A stretch of DNA of 8,965 nt from SCTD01 sp046593875 (GTDB taxonomy: Bacteria > Actinomycetota > Actinomycetes > Mycobacteriales > SCTD01), in contig JBKJQQ010000164.1 in NCBI GenBank assembly GCA_046593875.1, positions 1 to 8,965 on the forward strand, written 5' to 3'. The notes beneath the pieces were generated by a model. The model made no database searches and had not been told where the DNA came from. It worked only from the letters and a program-made list of their open reading frames with translations. Below, one piece after another: positions 6,885-8,965 of the stretch. The position numbers and the translations under genes are program-made. Positions within the stretch are counted from its first letter, which is position 1. Each line of letters begins with the position of its first letter.

Positions 6885-8168
6885 CTAGTGGCGGGCGACC
6901 CGGCGGACGCCGAGGCCGGCGCCGACCAGGAGGAGCGCGCCGAGGGCCAGAAGCGGAGCGGCACCGGTGCGGGGCAGCTCGACCGGGGCCGGCTCGAGCG
7001 CCGGCGTCACCGCCGCCGGGGGGGCGGGTGCCGGCACGGTCACCGGCGCCAGCGGTCCGCTGGCGAAGTTGCCGTTGCCGGCGCAGAAGATCTCGAGGTT
7101 GTTGAAGTAGGTCCCCGGCTTCACGTCCGGCTTCAGCTTGACCACGTACGTCTGCTTCACCGAGGCGCCCGGCGCGATGATGACGCCCTTCGGACGAAGG
7201 ATGACGTCCTGGCCGCCGTCGGCGCGCTCGCGCACCGGGGTGACCGCGACGTCCCCGAAGCCACCGGAGGTCGAGACGAACTCGAAGACCGGGCTGAGGT
7301 GCTCGAAGAAGGAGATGACGTCGCACGGCAGCGCGCTCGTGTTCGTCACGGTGGCGTTGTAGGTCACCGTGTCGCCAGCCTTGGCGGTCGACGGCGAGGC
7401 GTCCTTGTCGAAGGTGATGTCCGGCGCCTTGAGGCCCTCGGCGATCTCGGAGCCCTTGCCGTTCGGGCAGACGACGCCGCTCACGGCGTGGCTGATGACC
7501 AGGTCACCGCGCAGCAGCGGCGACAGGCCGATGACGTGCAGACCGTTGACGACGATGCCGCGACCGTCGGCGGTCGGGTTCTGCTCGTTGACGATGACCG
7601 TCGCGACACCGGGGATCGTGATCCGGGTGTTCGGGGCCGGAACGCCCAGCGGGCCGAGCGGGACGGCCTGTCCGGCGATCTTGAGGTTCGTGAACAGCGA
7701 GCCCTTGCCGTTCGGCGCCTCGACGCAGTCGCTGTTGGCCTGCGCGCGGATGACGTCGGCCGTGATCGTCGGGACGCCGGCGTTGAACAGCGCCGCGAGG
7801 CCCTCGGTCTGCGCGGACGCGACGGCGGCGGGCGCGTCGCAGCGCGCACCGGCGATCGTGTTGATCGTGTTGGCGCTGACCGCCGGCGCGGCGTTGACGT
7901 TCAGCAGCTCGTCGGTGTCCGGCTCGGGCGCCTGGGGCGGGCAGCTCTGGCTGGACGTCGCGAAGGTGTTGGGATCGAGCGGGGTGTTGCCGAGAACGCC
8001 CGGCAGCGGCACGGCGGTGAGCACCGTGAGGTCGACGATGACGCCCTTGGCGTCGGCGAAGCCGCCGGCCGGAGCGGTCTGGGCCGAGGCGGGGGCCGCG
8101 GGGGCCGCCAGCAGGACGGCGACGGCGAGCGCGGAGGCGCTGGCCACGGATCGGCGGAAGGCGTGCAT
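6885..8168 (-). CDS. Secreted wall-anchored protein: choice-of-anchor P-like region, DUF11-like domain, LPRTG sorting signal
   Basis: Protein of 427 residues. A Sec signal peptide (MHAFRRS, a hydrophobic Ala/Val/Leu core, and ASA-Q with predicted cleavage near 29/30) starts it. Residues about 38-235 resemble the actinobacterial choice-of-anchor P family (AKGVIVDLTVLTAVPLPGV at the start, GIVVNGLHVIGLSPLLRGDL near the end). Residues about 249-375 resemble a DUF11 beta-sandwich repeat (DASPSTAKAGDTVTYNATVT). A Pro/Ala linker (376-396) leads to LPRTG (398-402), a hydrophobic helix and the basic tail VRRVARH, a sortase signal in full. Six cysteines (76, 110, 148, 234, 282, 362) could form disulfides outside the cell. 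The start has GAGGAG 8 nt upstream. No sortase gene is in the window. Its role is unknown; adhesion or surface-layer structure is a guess. It has its own terminator at 6837-6868. Confidence 0.88.
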   Translation of the reverse strand: MHAFRRSVASASALAVAVLLAAPAAPASAQTAPAGGFADAKGVIVDLTVLTAVPLPGVLGNTPLDPNTFATSSQSCPPQAPEPDTDELLNVNAAPAVSANTINTIAGARCDAPAAVASAQTEGLAALFNAGVPTITADVIRAQANSDCVEAPNGKGSLFTNLKIAGQAVPLGPLGVPAPNTRITIPGVATVIVNEQNPTADGRGIVVNGLHVIGLSPLLRGDLVISHAVSGVVCPNGKGSEIAEGLKAPDITFDKDASPSTAKAGDTVTYNATVTNTSALPCDVISFFEHLSPVFEFVSTSGGFGDVAVTPVRERADGGQDVILRPKGVIIAPGASVKQTYVVKLKPDVKPGTYFNNLEIFCAGNGNFASGPLAPVTVPAPAPPAAVTPALEPAPVELPRTGAAPLLALGALLLVGAGLGVRRVARH

Positions 8169-8176
8169 CGGTAATG

Positions 8177-8182
8177 CTCCTC
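8177..8182 (-). promoter_or_regulatory. Strong Shine-Dalgarno of the wall-anchored protein
   Basis: GAGGAG on the minus strand, 8 nt before the ATG at 8168. It is the best ribosome binding site in the window and fixes the start. It implies a real 5' leader, unlike the regulator and methyltransferase genes. Confidence 0.85.
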
Positions 8183-8286
8183 ATGGTACGAAACCGGAAC
8201 GAATTAGGTCAGACGAGTCAACGACCGTCCGGGGTCACGGGTACGGCCTGGCAGCACCGCGATGTCGAGCACCACGTCTGCACCGG

Positions 8287-8298
8287 CCGGGTACCCGG
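8287..8298. other. 12-bp perfect palindrome in the wall-protein upstream region
   Basis: CCGGGTACCCGG is self-complementary and lies about 120 bp upstream of the wall-protein ATG. It could be a binding site or a fold in a long leader. GC-rich palindromes of this size are not rare by chance in such DNA. Confidence 0.3.
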
Positions 8299-8309
8299 TC
8301 CGCGGCCTC

Positions 8310-8342
8310 CGTAACGCACCGAACGGACCTGTGTGCGTTGCG
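8310..8342. other. 10-bp inverted repeat, possible operator upstream of the wall-protein gene
   Basis: CGTAACGCAC (8310-8319) and GTGCGTTGCG (8333-8342) are inverted arms with one mismatch around a 13-nt spacer, so arm centres lie about 23 bp apart, roughly two helical turns. This fits a dimeric regulator site about 140-175 bp upstream of the wall-protein ATG. The whole interval 8183-8388 has no credible gene. I found no convincing promoter in it. Confidence 0.4.
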
Positions 8343-8388
8343 TAGCGACCGGTTGTCGACCCGGTGTCCGGATGCAGGCGCCAGGAAC

Positions 8389-8428
8389 GCCGACGCGACC
8401 CGCCCCGGGAGGGACGGGCCGCGTCGGC
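8389..8428 (-). terminator. hppA terminator hairpin
   Basis: Bases 8389-8402 and 8415-8428 pair as a 14-bp stem with one mismatch (core GCCGACGCG with CGCGTCGGC). The 12-nt loop can itself pair CCC with GGG. It lies 9 nt beyond the hppA stop codon (8440-8438) and ends that transcript before the wall-protein upstream region. Confidence 0.8.
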
Positions 8429-8437
8429 GGAGCGGGA

Positions 8438-8965
8438 CTAGGCGACGGGGCTGCCCGCCCCGGCCGTCTCCATCGCGCCGGACACGCTGCGCTTGTTGCT
8501 GATGGTCACGGCGACCACGATGCCGGTGATGGCCAGCGCGGCGATGACGAAGCGGACACCGAGGTTGGCATCCTCGCCGATGCCGTACTGCACCACGACG
8601 GGCGCGATGAGCAGGGCCACGAGGTTCATGACCTTGATCAGCGGGTTGAGGGCCGGGCCGGCGGTGTCCTTGAACGGGTCGCCGACGGTGTCGCCGATGA
8701 TCGTCGCCTCGTGCGCCGGCGAGCCCTTGCCGCCGTGCGTGCCGTCCTCGACGAGCTTCTTGGCGTTGTCCCAGGCCCCGCCGGAGTTGGACAGGAACAC
8801 CGCCATCAGCACGCCCGCCGCGATCGCGCCGGCGAGGAACGCGCCCAGCGGCTGGTAGCCCAGGGCGAAGCCGACCGCGATCGGGGACAGGACCGCCAGC
8901 AGGCCGGGGGTGGCCAGCTCGCGCAGGGAGTCCTTGGTGCAGATGTCGACGACGCGGGCGTAGTC
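8438..8965 (-). CDS. hppA: Membrane-bound ion-pumping pyrophosphatase, C-terminal part (runs off window)
   Basis: The last 175 residues of a membrane pyrophosphatase, which couples hydrolysis of pyrophosphate to pumping of H+ (or Na+) across the cytoplasmic membrane. The visible part opens with DYARVVDICTKDSLREL and has a transmembrane helix (GLLAVLSPIAVGFALGY), then GAFLAGAIAAGVLMAVFLSNSGGAWDNAKKLVEDG. It continues with the highly conserved GDTVGDPFKDTAGPALNPLIKVMN, whose acidic and Lys residues bind Mg-pyrophosphate in this family. Two further hydrophobic helices follow (VALLIAPVVVQYG and FVIAALAITGIVVAVTI). The frame is open to the window edge, so the 5' part lies beyond; full proteins are about 700-800 residues. 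The GNTTxA motif that separates K+-dependent from K+-independent types is outside the window, so ion and K+ class cannot be called. The C-terminus, ending AGAGSPVA, is intact. Confidence 0.95.
   Translation of the reverse strand, partial: DYARVVDICTKDSLRELATPGLLAVLSPIAVGFALGYQPLGAFLAGAIAAGVLMAVFLSNSGGAWDNAKKLVEDGTHGGKGSPAHEATIIGDTVGDPFKDTAGPALNPLIKVMNLVALLIAPVVVQYGIGEDANLGVRFVIAALAITGIVVAVTISNKRSVSGAMETAGAGSPVA

Noticed and set aside
6882..8174. Plus-strand open frame (430 codons) over the wall-protein gene
   Set aside because: It is the exact antisense of a gene with signal peptide, domains and sorting signal; its own translation has no recognisable feature.
8196..8219. ECF-sigma-like GGAAC, 16 bp, GTC on the plus strand
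   Set aside because: It points toward the 3' end of hppA, with no plus-strand gene to serve; likely chance.
8183..8221. Promoter candidates for the wall-protein gene: TACCAT (8188-8183) with CTGACC at 18 bp, and TTGACT (8221-8216) with TAATTC (8206-8201)
   Set aside because: The first would start transcription at or after the GAGGAG Shine-Dalgarno and leave it out; the second pair is only 9 bp apart. Neither is convincing.

Overview
The window reads as high-GC actinobacterial chromosome (Actinomycetota; I cannot place it lower with confidence). The supports are very high third-position GC, GTG starts, leaderless-type promoters (TAnnnT placed 6-7 nt before a start codon), an LPxTG-type wall protein, and the gene set topA, SAM methyltransferase and hppA lying close together. 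From memory, Streptomyces keeps a methyltransferase and hppA near topA in the same way, so the backbone is probably conserved housekeeping synteny with lineage-specific genes set into it.

Layout. Bases 1-65 do not belong with what follows. They are a forward copy of an internal topA segment that also lies inverted at 210-274, joined to the gene through a 3-bp microhomology. This looks like a chimeric contig end. From about 63 to 1266 (minus) is the N-terminal part of DNA topoisomerase I, cut off by that junction. Bases 1267-1566 are non-coding and hold hairpins, the best of which is the terminator of the next gene upstream. From 1567 to 3390 (minus) is an unrecognised one-pass membrane protein with a long Thr/Ser/Ala/Gly/Asp-rich outer stalk and short tandem repeats. 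A compact divergent region (3391-3484) carries a 24-bp palindrome over a good sigma-70-type promoter. This drives a probable leaderless two-gene operon on the plus strand: an ArsR-type winged-helix regulator (3485-4039) overlapping by 4 bp an MFS exporter (4036-5316). Converging on it is a large SAM-dependent methyltransferase (5380-6813, minus), itself probably leaderless, preceded by the terminator of the next gene. That gene (6885-8168, minus) encodes a secreted wall-anchored protein with a choice-of-anchor P-like region, a DUF11-like domain and an LPRTG sorting signal. An intergenic region with inverted repeats follows, and then the C-terminal 175 residues of the membrane pyrophosphatase HppA (8438-8965, minus), running off the window.

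How the genes work together. The regulator and exporter form one autoregulated efflux-type module by architecture; its ligand cannot be read from sequence. The membrane stalk protein starts about 50 bp from the same palindrome, so it may share that control. TopA, the methyltransferase and HppA are independent housekeeping units separated by terminators. I see no CRISPR array, tRNA, rRNA, transposase or phage gene. The least described items are the stalk protein and the operator-promoter-leaderless arrangement at 3441-3487.
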